Of a stretch of DNA of 64,000 nt, positions 24,618-33,531 are shown piece by piece. Positions within the stretch are counted from its first letter, which is position 1. The number at the start of each line of letters is the position of its first letter. The stretch comes from Mycoavidus cysteinexigens. GTDB taxonomy: Bacteria > Pseudomonadota > Gammaproteobacteria > Burkholderiales > Burkholderiaceae. The notes under the pieces are model-generated. The model saw nothing but the letters and a program-made list of their open reading frames with translations, did not search any database and was not told the DNA's origin. The position numbers and the translations under genes were made by a program. The DNA lies in contig NZ_AP018150.1 in NCBI RefSeq assembly GCF_003966915.1, positions 1,798,001 through 1,862,000 on the forward strand. Direction: 5' to 3'.

Positions 24618-27600
24618 TCACTCACCTACCGCTCTTCTTCCTCTACTTTCTAACGCGCCTCGCTGCCTCAAAAGCCGCACATTCATCTCGCTTAAGCCTT
24701 CTACGCCTTCAAGCAACATATCTGCTACACTCAATGCTCCATGCCCCGAACTCCAGTTCAGTTTCAACTTATAGCCTTCCGCTTCTTTTTGCAGCTCCCA
24801 GTGCCGCACGGACTTATCTAGGCTACCTGTCACCAGATACTGGTGTCCATCCCGCTCAGTCCAGGCTACACTTAAAACTGGCCCAGTAAACGCCTGAATC
24901 ACGCGCAGACACACTCCCGAGGACACCTCCCACAGACGCACCGTATGGTCCTCACTCCCCGAGGCAATCTGCGTGTCGATCGGCGAATACACCACGCTAT
25001 TAACACTGGAGGTATGGCCTTCTAAGGTGTGAACCGCCGCTCCGCTGTGCGCGTCCCACAGACGCACCGTATGGTCATAACTGCCCGAAACAATCTGCGT
25101 GCCGCTCGGCGAATACATCACGCTATTAACAGAGTCTGTATGGCCTTCTAAGGTGTGAACCGCCGCTCCGCTGTGCACGTCCCACAGACGCACCGTCTTG
25201 TCATCACTCCCCGAGGCAATCTGCGTGCCGCTCGGCGAATACACCACGCTATTAACAGAGTCTGTATGGCCTTCTAAGGTATGACCCGCCGCTCCGCTGT
25301 GCGCGTCCCACAGACGCACCGTCTGGTCATAACTCCCCGAGGCAATCTGCGTGCCGCTCGGCGAATACACCACGCTCTTAACAGAGCCTGTATGGCCCTC
25401 TAAGGTGGGACCCGCCGCTCCGCTCTGCGCGTCCCACAGACGCACCGTATGGTCCCAACTCCCCGAGGCAATCTGCGTGCCGCTCGGCGAATACACCACG
25501 CTATTAACCCCCCAGGTATGGCCTTCTAAGGTGTGAACCGCCGCTCCGCTGTGCGCGTCCCACAGACGCACCGTCTTGTCATCACTCCCCGAGGCAATCT
25601 GCGTGCCGCTCGGCGAATACACCACGCTCTGAACAGAGCCTGTATGGCCTTCTAAGGTGTGAACCGCCGCTCCGCTGTGCGCGTCCCACAGACGCACCGT
25701 CTGGTCATAACTCCCCGAGGCAATCTGCGAACCGCTCGGCGAATACACCACGCTCCAAACATAGCCTATATGGCCTTCTAAGGTGTGAACCGCCGCTCCG
25801 CTCTGCGCGTCCCACAGACGCACCGTCTTGTCCAAACTCCCCGAGGCAATCTGCATGCCGCTCGGCGAATACACCACGCTATTAACATAGCCTGTATGGC
25901 CCCCTAAGGTGTGACCCGCTGCTCCGCTCTGCGCGTCCCACAGACGCACCGTATGGTCCCAACTCCCCGAGGCAATATGAGAGCCGATCGGCGAATACAC
26001 CACGCTATTAACATAGCCTGTATGGCCTTCTAAGGTGTGAACCGCCGCTCCACTCTGCGCGTCCCACAGACGCACCGTCTTGTCCAAACTCCCCGAGGCA
26101 ATCTGCGAACCGCTCGGAGAATACGCCACGCTCAGAACCCCGTCGGTATGGCCTTCTAAGGTGTGAACCGCCGCTCCGCTCTGCGCGTCCCACAGACGCA
26201 CCGTATGGTCCCAACTCCCCGAGGCAATATGAGAGCCGATCGGCGAATACACCACGCTAGCAACCCTGTCGGTATGGCCTTCTAAGGTGTGAACCGCCGC
26301 TCCGCTCTGCGCGTCCCACAGACGCACCGTCTTGTCCAAACCCCCCGAGGCAATCTGCGTGCCGCTCGGCGAATACACCACGCTCTGAACCCCCCAGATA
26401 TGACCTTCTAAGGTGTGGATTTTTGCCCAGCTTGAGGTGTCATAGAGGCGGATCTTGCCGTTTCCAAGGCCCATCGCACAGGTTTTCCCATCCGGTGAAT
26501 ACGCGCAGGAATTGACTTCGCTCTCTTCTTGTATATACGCCCATTCACCAAACTGCACCCCAGCCATCTGCGCGCCGTTTAAATTCGCTCCGCGCAGCCA
26601 AATCGCACGAAGATTGGCCCCACTTAAATCCGACCCTTGCAACTGCGCTAAATCTAACATCCCAAAACTCAGATCCGCACCTGGAATCCGGATCCCTTGT
26701 AAATCCAGCCCATTCAACTGAAGTCCCGCTTTGACTAGGATCGTGATCGCATTCGACGACCCCTGACTCACAGAGTCTGTCTGCTTTGAGGCCTGGATCC
26801 ATGCCAGCAGCGGTTTCTCCAGTGCTCTATTCTGTTGTACTCGCTCCACTAAAAACTGCTGAATCGCTGCATCCTCCACCAGATTGAAGCGGTTCAATAA
26901 TCCTTTCGGATCCACCCGACCCGTGTCATTCAGAGCTTTCCAGAGGGCCTGGACATTCTTCATCCCGTTCAACTGTTCACTTGCCGTTGCATCTGATCCA
27001 GTCGATTCCTCCAGCTCTTGCCACACTATACGTGCCACCAAATAATCTTGAATCGATTTATGGATAAACTCAAATTGGTCGTCCCGGCAGGTCAGCGGTG
27101 CATTAAAGCGTAATAATTTAATCTTTTCATTACTGTCACTAAAGAATTTATCTCGCCAATCTTGTTTTACATTAGATTCGTCGTAGGAAAGCAGCTCAGA
27201 ATACGTTACACGCACCAGTCCAGCCTGATACATCTCTATTGCCAAGTCTTGGCTAAATTTTGTACCATGCTTAATAAAAGCTTTATTCAGAAAATGAAAT
27301 GCCTTCTGTTCTGCGTCAGTTAAGCGGATACCACTCAAACGATCTTGCGAACGCTCAAACCAGCTCTCTACAAATTGCTCATATAATGCAAGCCGAGTAA
27401 TACGTTGGCTGCTATCCTTATATTTCAAGGCTAAAGCCGGCAACTCGCTCAAAGACAATTTGAGTAAAAAGGGATTGCGTATCAGCTCTTTGACTTCAGG
27501 CCGCTCTAGAATTTTTCCATGTTCCGCGATACTCTTTTCTAGCTCCGAGTATATGCTCTTATATTTGTTTACATATTCTTCAATCGATAAATCAGAGAAT

Positions 27601-28490
27601 GGGGCGAGTTGATAGGTTTGAAGTAAATACGCTTGATCTTTTGGATGGAACTGGCGCTCATATCGGCCCCCCAAATATTCTGGACGACTGGTAACAATCA
27701 CTTTGGCTTGCCATTCATCCAATTCATTCTCAGCATAGAAAAGACGGGTTCGGTCTTTAATCTCATCGTAGCCATCTAAAATAAAGATAAAGCGATAATT
27801 CGCTTTTAAATCAGCTATCTGGTCCTCTGTAAACTTCTCTTTTTTTAGGTACTCTGAAATCAGATTGGCGTTGGGCTCCTTTAAGCTCGATAGCGAAATA
27901 AATAATGGGATGGGTGTCTGGCCAGACTTATTAGCTTCTTTGTCATAGCCTTCCCATAGGCTACGCGCCAGAAACCGATTAAAGGTGGATTTTCCAGAAC
28001 CCGCTACACCTAACAAAAGCAGCACTTTCTTTTCTTCTGAAGCCAAGAAATCTCTTACCTTCTCTTCCAAACTAAAGCGCTTTTCTGTGTCCGTAATTGC
28101 AGTGCACTCCGGCGAGACATACATGGCCAACGCATCTTTAATTTCTCTGTCTTTTTGCAGATTTTCTAAATATTTTTTCTGCAGCCCCTCAATACCTAAA
28201 CTAGCTAGCGGTGCATTATTCGGTTGCATCGCCATACTTTGCAGTGGTCTCAGGATTTCTCGTAATAATTGAGCATCTGAAACCGTCGAGTGATAATGCA
28301 CGTTGATTTCATTATGCGAACCAACGGTTGGGATATTAATCAAGCCATAGTTAATTTGCATGACGGATCCCGCTGGCTCAACCCGATCCATTGAATTAGT
28401 TCGTGCCGCATTAGCAAAAGCCGAAGAGAACTGGGAAAAATATGAAGATAAAGAAGGTTGAGTATTTTGGCTTGGATTAATTGGCAACAT
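24618..28490 (-). CDS. NACHT-pentapeptide-WD40 protein A (bacterial NLR-like)
   Basis: 1290 residues. A ~110-residue N-terminal region starts MLPINPSQNTQPSLSSY and contains a Gly/Asn-rich motif at about 44-67 (QINYGLINIPTVGSHN). NACHT domain: Walker A GVAGSGKST (161-169), Walker B FIFILDGYDE (234-243), SRPEYLG, NPFLLKLSLSELP. Pentapeptide-like repeats follow at about 590-655 (ADLS, SDLSGANL, RGANLNGA). Then come 14 WD40 repeats, of which 11 are near-identical 42-mers of the type GHT..V.SVVYSPSGTQIASGS.D.TVRLWDA, differing at a few fixed positions. The protein ends in a conserved tail (EMNVRLLRQRGA). STAND NTPases of this kind sense a ligand and oligomerise. Role here (anti-phage defence, superinfection exclusion or eukaryote-directed) is unknown. 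Confidence 0.9.
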   Translation of the reverse strand: MLPINPSQNTQPSLSSYFSQFSSAFANAARTNSMDRVEPAGSVMQINYGLINIPTVGSHNEINVHYHSTVSDAQLLREILRPLQSMAMQPNNAPLASLGIEGLQKKYLENLQKDREIKDALAMYVSPECTAITDTEKRFSLEEKVRDFLASEEKKVLLLLGVAGSGKSTFNRFLARSLWEGYDKEANKSGQTPIPLFISLSSLKEPNANLISEYLKKEKFTEDQIADLKANYRFIFILDGYDEIKDRTRLFYAENELDEWQAKVIVTSRPEYLGGRYERQFHPKDQAYLLQTYQLAPFSDLSIEEYVNKYKSIYSELEKSIAEHGKILERPEVKELIRNPFLLKLSLSELPALALKYKDSSQRITRLALYEQFVESWFERSQDRLSGIRLTDAEQKAFHFLNKAFIKHGTKFSQDLAIEMYQAGLVRVTYSELLSYDESNVKQDWRDKFFSDSNEKIKLLRFNAPLTCRDDQFEFIHKSIQDYLVARIVWQELEESTGSDATASEQLNGMKNVQALWKALNDTGRVDPKGLLNRFNLVEDAAIQQFLVERVQQNRALEKPLLAWIQASKQTDSVSQGSSNAITILVKAGLQLNGLDLQGIRIPGADLSFGMLDLAQLQGSDLSGANLRAIWLRGANLNGAQMAGVQFGEWAYIQEESEVNSCAYSPDGKTCAMGLGNGKIRLYDTSSWAKIHTLEGHIWGVQSVVYSPSGTQIASGGLDKTVRLWDAQSGAAVHTLEGHTDRVASVVYSPIGSHIASGSWDHTVRLWDAQSGAAVHTLEGHTDGVLSVAYSPSGSQIASGSLDKTVRLWDAQSGAAVHTLEGHTGYVNSVVYSPIGSHIASGSWDHTVRLWDAQSGAAGHTLGGHTGYVNSVVYSPSGMQIASGSLDKTVRLWDAQSGAAVHTLEGHIGYVWSVVYSPSGSQIASGSYDQTVRLWDAHSGAAVHTLEGHTGSVQSVVYSPSGTQIASGSDDKTVRLWDAHSGAAVHTLEGHTWGVNSVVYSPSGTQIASGSWDHTVRLWDAQSGAAGPTLEGHTGSVKSVVYSPSGTQIASGSYDQTVRLWDAHSGAAGHTLEGHTDSVNSVVYSPSGTQIASGSDDKTVRLWDVHSGAAVHTLEGHTDSVNSVMYSPSGTQIVSGSYDHTVRLWDAHSGAAVHTLEGHTSSVNSVVYSPIDTQIASGSEDHTVRLWEVSSGVCLRVIQAFTGPVLSVAWTERDGHQYLVTGSLDKSVRHWELQKEAEGYKLKLNWSSGHGALSVADMLLEGVEGLSEMNVRLLRQRGALESRGRRAVGE
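24929..26419 (-). repeat. 126-bp tandem WD40-coding repeats
   Basis: About 12 consecutive units of 126 bp inside NACHT-WD40 gene A, recurring as CCCACAGACGCACCGT on the plus strand. Units are almost identical at the DNA level apart from the codons for the variable positions (residues 1, 2, 4, 20, 22 and 30 of each blade). Near identity at silent sites indicates recent amplification or gene conversion. Slippage or recombination between units could change blade number, yet the total is 14. Confidence 0.9.
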
Positions 28491-28653
28491 GCTAGTTATT
28501 ATCCTCTATAGCTCACATTTACTTATGAGCACATTACTCACTAATTATTAAAGTCTCACTTCCGCTGGATAAAGCCCATCTGCCACACGTTACGACATCA
28601 TAGGCAATATCAAAAACTCTGGAAGCGTCTCGCTATTTTGCTCTATTTAGATT

Positions 28654-28839
28654 TCCGAGTTTGATCGAGAACCCATCAGCATTTCGATTGCTGAGATTGC
28701 CGAAGTCAATGCCTATAACGCCAGCGTCTGCTGGCAGTGGCGCGAGCAGGTGCTTGAATTAAAGGCTTTCTATCGAAAACTACAGCAAACACAACATCAT
28801 TCACCGGTCATCTCAAACATTATGGATACAGTTGATTGA
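28654..28839 (+). pseudogene. Rz (i-spanin) 3' remnant 1
   Basis: Translation of 61 codons to the TGA at 28837 gives a sequence parallel to the Rz C-terminus: SEFDREP, SISIAEIAEVNAYNASVCWQWREQ, LELKAFYRKLQQTQ (each quoted in part). The intact Rz shows SELDRRP, SLTEIAKVNAFNANICWQWREQ and LKTFYRQLQNAQ. Anchor, coiled coil and start codon are missing. The remnant overlaps the 3' end of the second NACHT gene by 20 nt. It is not the same sequence as the intact copy, so it comes from a different member of the phage family. Confidence 0.85.
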
Positions 28840-31800
28840 TCTGAGTCTGCCTTGCGCCTCGCTGCCTAAGTAGAGCGGCATTTTGAGAACTTAAATTATG
28901 GGCGTTTTCGATTAATGCTTCTGTTGCATTTAATTCACCCTGCCATGAGGTCCACTCCAATGTGACCTGGCTCACTCGGTCTATATTATGAAAAACCCGC
29001 CAAAGGCGAACTGCCTTATCCTCCTCCCCCGTAGCAAGCATGGCAACTCCATCTGGCAAAGTTTGCCACGCGACACTACAAACAGCCCCAACAAAATCTT
29101 GCAGTATAGTCTGACATTCACCAGAATTAACAGACCATACCCTCACCGTATTGTCTCTACTTCCAGATGCTATCCATCGACCATCATTTGAAAATGCGAC
29201 ACTAGTCACTCCTTTCTGATGCCCAACATAGGTGCGTTCGGGAGACCAAGCTCTGAAGGCATTCCATAGTTTCAATGTTTTATCCTCGCTTCCAGATATT
29301 AACCATTCACTATCAGGAGAGAATGCAACACTCGAAACTTGATCTTCATGCCCACTAAAATTTCGTATCTCGAATTTCCATAGAGGTATTAAACCCCATA
29401 ATTTTATCGTACCATCCTTACCGCCAGATGCTAACCATTGGCCATCTGGCGAAAAAGCGATACTATTCACTCCCCATTGGTGCCCAATGTAGGAGGTATG
29501 AATAAGGTCACGCTCACCCAAAGTATTCCATAATCTGACCCGACCATCCAGACTTCCTGAAGCTAGCCACTCCCCATCACCTGAAAATGCAACGCTTGTC
29601 ACAGGGCATTCATCATCAATATAAGCATGCTCAAAATCTCCGCCACCCAATACTTTCCATAACATCACAGTATTATCGTCGCCGCCAGATATAATCCACT
29701 GACCATTTGGCGAAAGTGCGGCACTTCTCACTTCAAATTTATGTCTAGTATATGTATGCTCAACTTGCATGCTAGGGAAACTCCACAGCTTCACTGTACT
29801 ATCGTCACTGCTGGTTACTAGATACCGGCCATTTTGGGAAAACGTGACACTATTTACTCGAGACCCATGCCCCTTATATGCCCATGAAAAAGCTCGCGCA
29901 CCCGATACACCATATATTTTCAGCGTTCTATCTTCACTACCAGATGCAATCCATTGACTATCAGGAGAAAATGCAATCGTAGCCACCATATCCTGGTGTT
30001 CGGCATACGTGTGCATAAGTGCATTACTTGATAAGTTCCACAACTTCACAGTATTATCCCAACCGCTGGAGGCCAACCAATTGCCATCAGGAGAGAATGC
30101 AACATTCGATACCATTTCACTATGCCCGACATAAGTATGAAGGGGTCCCAGCGTCTTAGATATATCCCACAGCTTCACTGTTTTATCAGCGCTACCAGAC
30201 GCGACCATCTTACCGTCGGGAGAGAACGCAACACTCGTAACCGCTTCTTCATGTCCGGTATAAATCCTTGCGGGTTCTTTGGGGAATATACTCCATAACT
30301 TTATTGTCTTGTCCTCGCTTCCAGATGCTATCCACTGACCATCGGGTGAAAATGCGACGCTTGTTACTTTATCCCCATGCCCGGTATACGTGCGAATAAG
30401 AACTGGCGTGCCTGATATACTCCATAGCTTCACTGTTTTGTCTTCGCTGCCAGACACTATCCATTCACCATTGGGCGAAAATGAAACACTCGTGGCGTCA
30501 CTATCATGCTTACTACCAAACTCTGCAGGAGTCCATGTGACTGGTTCGGACAAATGCCATAACTTCACCGTACTACCACTACTAGCAGCTAACCATCGGC
30601 CATTATGCGAAAAAGCAATACTTGTTACCCAATCATTACCTACCGAATATGTCATTGACTTTTCCAAATTATAAGTTTGATAAAAGTGAATATCACTCCC
30701 CTCACTTATGGCAAGCCAACGACCATCTGGTGAATAGCAACATGCGTAAACTTCTGTTTTCATTTCTAACGTTGGTCTTTCGCCGAGTTCACAACCAGAC
30801 AAATTCGCCCGATCCAAATTCGCCTTTTTTAGCCAAGCACGATACCAATTCACCTCTCTTAAATCCGCACCTGTAAATTGCGTAGAATCGAATATTCCAT
30901 AACCTAAATCTGCGCCACGCGCATTTATTCCACTAAAATCTTTGCTACTTAAAGACACGCCACCTTTTACCAGAACCGTGAGCGCATTCGCCGTACTTAC
31001 CTCAAACTGAGCACCTTCCTCTCCTTTAGATTGCTCCACCACGCTTAAAAGATGCTCTTTTAGCTCTCGCTCTTGCTGCACACGCTCTGCTAAGAACGAC
31101 AATATCGCTGGATCGTTCACAATATTTAACGTGTTGAGCCAGGAGGAGAATTTAATCTTGTTTGTGCCTAGCTCTTCCCACAACGCTCTCGCCACAAAAT
31201 AATCCTGTAACGATTTATGAATAAATCGATATTGATCGCCTTGGCAGATCAACGGCGCGTTTAAACGCATCAACACAGTCATTGCATTGTCATTTCCTAA
31301 AAACCGCTTGCGCCAGGCCTGACTCGATTCAACACTCGGCTCTTCCCAAGGATCATCTGCCGTGGCTAAATAAGTAGAAACCACTTCTCCAGCTCGATAC
31401 ATCTCAAGCGCTAATTTTTTACTAAAACCCATCCCACGCTCGACAAATCTCGTCTGCTCTAAGCGCCTGAACTCTTTCGCTTCTTCTGAGTTGAGTTGAA
31501 TCTGCGCCAAACGTCGCTGCGAGCGTTCAAACCAATTGTTTACAAACTCGTCATACAGCCCTATTCGCGTAAAACGCTGACCCTCGGCCTGAAGTTTTTT
31601 TCTTAACTCAGGCAACATACTCAACGTTATTTTCAGTAAAAATGGATTGCCCACCAGCTCTTTTAAGTCTCGCTGCTTTAATGCTTCTTTATACTGTTCC
31701 GCACTCCACGGCCCTTCTGGGTGCACTTTTTTATATTGATCCACATACTGCTCTATCGTTTTTTCCGAAAAAGGTGCCAAACGATATTCTTGCAGTGCGC

Positions 31801-32650
31801 TGCGCTCACCCGATGAGTGAAATTTATATTGATAATTGGACCCTAAATACTCTGGACGGCTGCTGATAATTATTTTGGCATCTCGCCAATTATTCAGCTG
31901 ATTATCTTTATAAAAATCCCGTTGCCGCTCCTTGATCTCATCAAATCCATCTAAAATCAAAACAAAACGATGCTTAGTTTGCAATTCTTTGATTTGCTCT
32001 TTTGAAAAACCCTGTATTTCAAAAAACTTTTCAACCAAATTCGGCTTTGACTTTAGCTCGCTCGATGACAATTGGATAAATACTGGGATAGGGCTATCCC
32101 TCACGGCACTTGCCTGGGTATAGGCCGCCCACAAACTAACCGCGAAATCCCGGTTAAATGTCGATTTTCCTGAACCTGCTTCGCCTAGCAGAAGTAAGAC
32201 TTTTTTATTGGAGTTCAAAAAATCTTGAATCTTGCTTTTTAAATCGAAGCGGGTTGAATCGTGAAGCTCCATCCCTTCCGGCTCCACGTATTTCGACAAC
32301 GCATCTTTAACTTCGTTGTCTTCCTCTAAACTTTTTTCATACCTTTTCTGCAACGCCTCAATAGCCGAATCTAAGTTGACCAACGGCTTAATATTAGGCT
32401 GCAAGGCAAAAATATGCTGCAACATCAGGGTCTCTATCAACTTCGAATCTACCGCCGCTAAATGTATATGGTTATTCGCTGTATTGTTATTGCCAATAGT
32501 CAAATTATTTAAAACACCATTACCGATTTGCACGTTACTTTCACTTGGGTCATCGGTTCGTTCTTGCGTATCAGAAAAAGCTGAAGCCAATTTCGGAATA
32601 TATGACGCTAAGGAAGGTTGAGTGCTCTGATTCGGACTAATCGGCAACAT
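28820..32650 (-). CDS. NACHT-pentapeptide-WD40 protein B (bacterial NLR-like)
   Basis: 1276 residues, with the same architecture as protein A. N-terminus MLPISPNQSTQPSLASY; motif NVQIGNGVLNNLTIGNNN at about 39-56, which reads like an RHIM/amyloid signalling core; Walker A GEAGSGKST (156-164); Walker B FVLILDGFDE (229-238); pentapeptide-like segment near 590-650; then 14 WD40 repeats. Unlike A, the blades here are strongly diverged from each other (for example SVAFSPDGQWIASGSEDKT against SAALSPNGQWIISGGDDNT). C-terminal tail LSSQNAALLRQRGA matches A and C. It is convergent with an Rz remnant. Confidence 0.9.
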   Translation of the reverse strand: MLPISPNQSTQPSLASYIPKLASAFSDTQERTDDPSESNVQIGNGVLNNLTIGNNNTANNHIHLAAVDSKLIETLMLQHIFALQPNIKPLVNLDSAIEALQKRYEKSLEEDNEVKDALSKYVEPEGMELHDSTRFDLKSKIQDFLNSNKKVLLLLGEAGSGKSTFNRDFAVSLWAAYTQASAVRDSPIPVFIQLSSSELKSKPNLVEKFFEIQGFSKEQIKELQTKHRFVLILDGFDEIKERQRDFYKDNQLNNWRDAKIIISSRPEYLGSNYQYKFHSSGERSALQEYRLAPFSEKTIEQYVDQYKKVHPEGPWSAEQYKEALKQRDLKELVGNPFLLKITLSMLPELRKKLQAEGQRFTRIGLYDEFVNNWFERSQRRLAQIQLNSEEAKEFRRLEQTRFVERGMGFSKKLALEMYRAGEVVSTYLATADDPWEEPSVESSQAWRKRFLGNDNAMTVLMRLNAPLICQGDQYRFIHKSLQDYFVARALWEELGTNKIKFSSWLNTLNIVNDPAILSFLAERVQQERELKEHLLSVVEQSKGEEGAQFEVSTANALTVLVKGGVSLSSKDFSGINARGADLGYGIFDSTQFTGADLREVNWYRAWLKKANLDRANLSGCELGERPTLEMKTEVYACCYSPDGRWLAISEGSDIHFYQTYNLEKSMTYSVGNDWVTSIAFSHNGRWLAASSGSTVKLWHLSEPVTWTPAEFGSKHDSDATSVSFSPNGEWIVSGSEDKTVKLWSISGTPVLIRTYTGHGDKVTSVAFSPDGQWIASGSEDKTIKLWSIFPKEPARIYTGHEEAVTSVAFSPDGKMVASGSADKTVKLWDISKTLGPLHTYVGHSEMVSNVAFSPDGNWLASSGWDNTVKLWNLSSNALMHTYAEHQDMVATIAFSPDSQWIASGSEDRTLKIYGVSGARAFSWAYKGHGSRVNSVTFSQNGRYLVTSSDDSTVKLWSFPSMQVEHTYTRHKFEVRSAALSPNGQWIISGGDDNTVMLWKVLGGGDFEHAYIDDECPVTSVAFSGDGEWLASGSLDGRVRLWNTLGERDLIHTSYIGHQWGVNSIAFSPDGQWLASGGKDGTIKLWGLIPLWKFEIRNFSGHEDQVSSVAFSPDSEWLISGSEDKTLKLWNAFRAWSPERTYVGHQKGVTSVAFSNDGRWIASGSRDNTVRVWSVNSGECQTILQDFVGAVCSVAWQTLPDGVAMLATGEEDKAVRLWRVFHNIDRVSQVTLEWTSWQGELNATEALIENAHNLSSQNAALLRQRGARQTQINQLYP

Positions 32651-32826
32651 GTTGGGCGCTCCTCTCTAATAATTTGTTGATCTGCTGAATACCTCGCTAC
32701 CCGCTAAGAATCCGGCTTTCGTTGAATCAATTCTCCCGCTTCAAAGCTGGCACATAGGCAACGCCAAAACTCCCGAAAGTATTCGAAGTTTTATGCGCGC
32801 AATTTTACGTCAAATTTGCTTCGGAA

Positions 32827-32872
32827 AATTTATGCCTAATTCGCCCTAATAAGGCCTAAAAACGCATAAATT
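32827..32872. repeat. Inverted repeat near the tRNA fragment
   Basis: AATTTATGC (32827-32835) and GCATAAATT (32864-32872) form a perfect 9-bp inverted repeat around an AT-rich centre with a smaller GCC/GGC repeat. It lies about 60 bp from the tRNA-Ser fragment and could be an integrase or accessory-factor binding site beside an attachment core; function is inferred from position. Confidence 0.5.
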
Positions 32873-32933
32873 GGCTATTGCTCCGTAGCAGAAAAACGGC
32901 TATCCTGTTGATTACGTTCATCTTTATTGATTT

Positions 32934-33002
32934 ACCTCCAGGACTCGAAATCCGGTATACTGGTCCCCAGTATCGAGGGTTCAAATCCCTCCCTTTCCGC
33001 CA
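32934..33002 (+). tRNA. Partial tRNA-Ser(CGA) 3' half, probable attachment-site remnant
   Basis: From the anticodon loop (CTCGAAA) onward the sequence is a good tRNA-Ser: a long variable arm with ATACTGG pairing to CCAGTAT, a T-arm GAGGG-TTCAAAT-CCCTC, acceptor strand CCTTTCC, discriminator G and encoded CCA. No matching 5' acceptor strand (GGAAAGG) or D-arm is present upstream, and the 5' side of the anticodon stem is imperfect. A 3' tRNA duplicate of this kind is the usual product of tyrosine-recombinase integration, so this marks a prophage end. Confidence 0.8.
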
Positions 33003-33375
33003 ATTCCCTGTGTTTATAAGGCTTTACAGTTTCAAACCGCCACATCTGCGCCGGTTTTTGCTTCGCACTCCCTCTTCTGATCTCCTGTTTGGCCCAATCG
33101 CTAAAAGCCCTGCGCCGGTCTTTTGCTTCGGAATGAATTATTTCGTCAGTTTCGTGGGCGAGCTGATCGCAATGATAAATAAAGAGAGAAAAACGTTTGA
33201 GTTGAATCGGGGATTGAGACAATTTTTTATCGTCTTGCGCCTTGCTGTGGAGAACAGCAGAACACATCCACGCCGGAAAAAATTTCTAGATGTCTTAGAT
33301 AGAAGTAGAAGGGAACAGCCAGATCTGTTGGCTTTTTGTACTAATATATGCCGCTTTTACCGGTGGGCTTGGCAC
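33003..33375. other. Non-coding stretch after the tRNA fragment
   Basis: I see no convincing gene. It contains an imperfect 20-bp direct repeat based on CTGCGCCGG..TTTGCTTCG (about 33048 and 33110) and a possible small terminator at 33314-33338 (AGCCA/TGGCT followed by T). Minus-strand frames here start in the tRNA complement and are spurious. Confidence 0.5.
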
Positions 33376-33399
33376 TAGATCTGAACCAGAGCCCACCGG
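33360..33399. repeat. Perfect 10-bp inverted repeat at the Rz remnant border
   Basis: CCGGTGGGCT (33360-33369) and AGCCCACCGG (33390-33399) are perfect complements around a 20-nt loop. The right arm lies inside the Rz remnant. It may be a recombination junction or a terminator-like hairpin without a T run. Confidence 0.55.
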
Positions 33400-33508
33400 C
33401 ATTTCGCTTGCTGAGATTACCAAAATTAATGCATCGCCATGGCGTGAGCAAGCGCTTGGATTGAAGGCATTTTATCGACAGTTACAGCGAATACAGTATT
33501 CTTCTTAA
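33383..33508 (+). pseudogene. Rz (i-spanin) 3' remnant 2
   Basis: 42 codons ending with TAA at 33506: ISLAEITKINAS, PWREQALGLKAFYRQLQRIQ. These match the end of the intact Rz (VSLTEIAKVNAF, QWREQAIGLKTFYRQLQNAQ) with an internal deletion of about eight codons around the CWQW motif. The Rz1 frame is also recognisable (SPPAFRLLRLPK). Only the 3' end is left, 23 nt before the stop of the third NACHT gene. Confidence 0.82.
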
Positions 33509-33531
33509 ATCAACGCCCAAATACATTCGAC

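Noticed and set aside
24578-24889. 103-codon plus-strand frame
   Set aside because: Antisense to the NACHT A 3' end and the intron 5' part.
24929-26419. CRISPR-like regular repeats
   Set aside because: The period is 126 bp with no unique spacers, and the repeats encode WD40 blades in frame.
32932-33267. 111-codon minus-strand frame ending EGFEPSILGTSIPDFESWR
   Set aside because: It is the translated complement of the tRNA-Ser 3' half; the EGFEPSI string is a well-known artefact of tRNA antisense frames.
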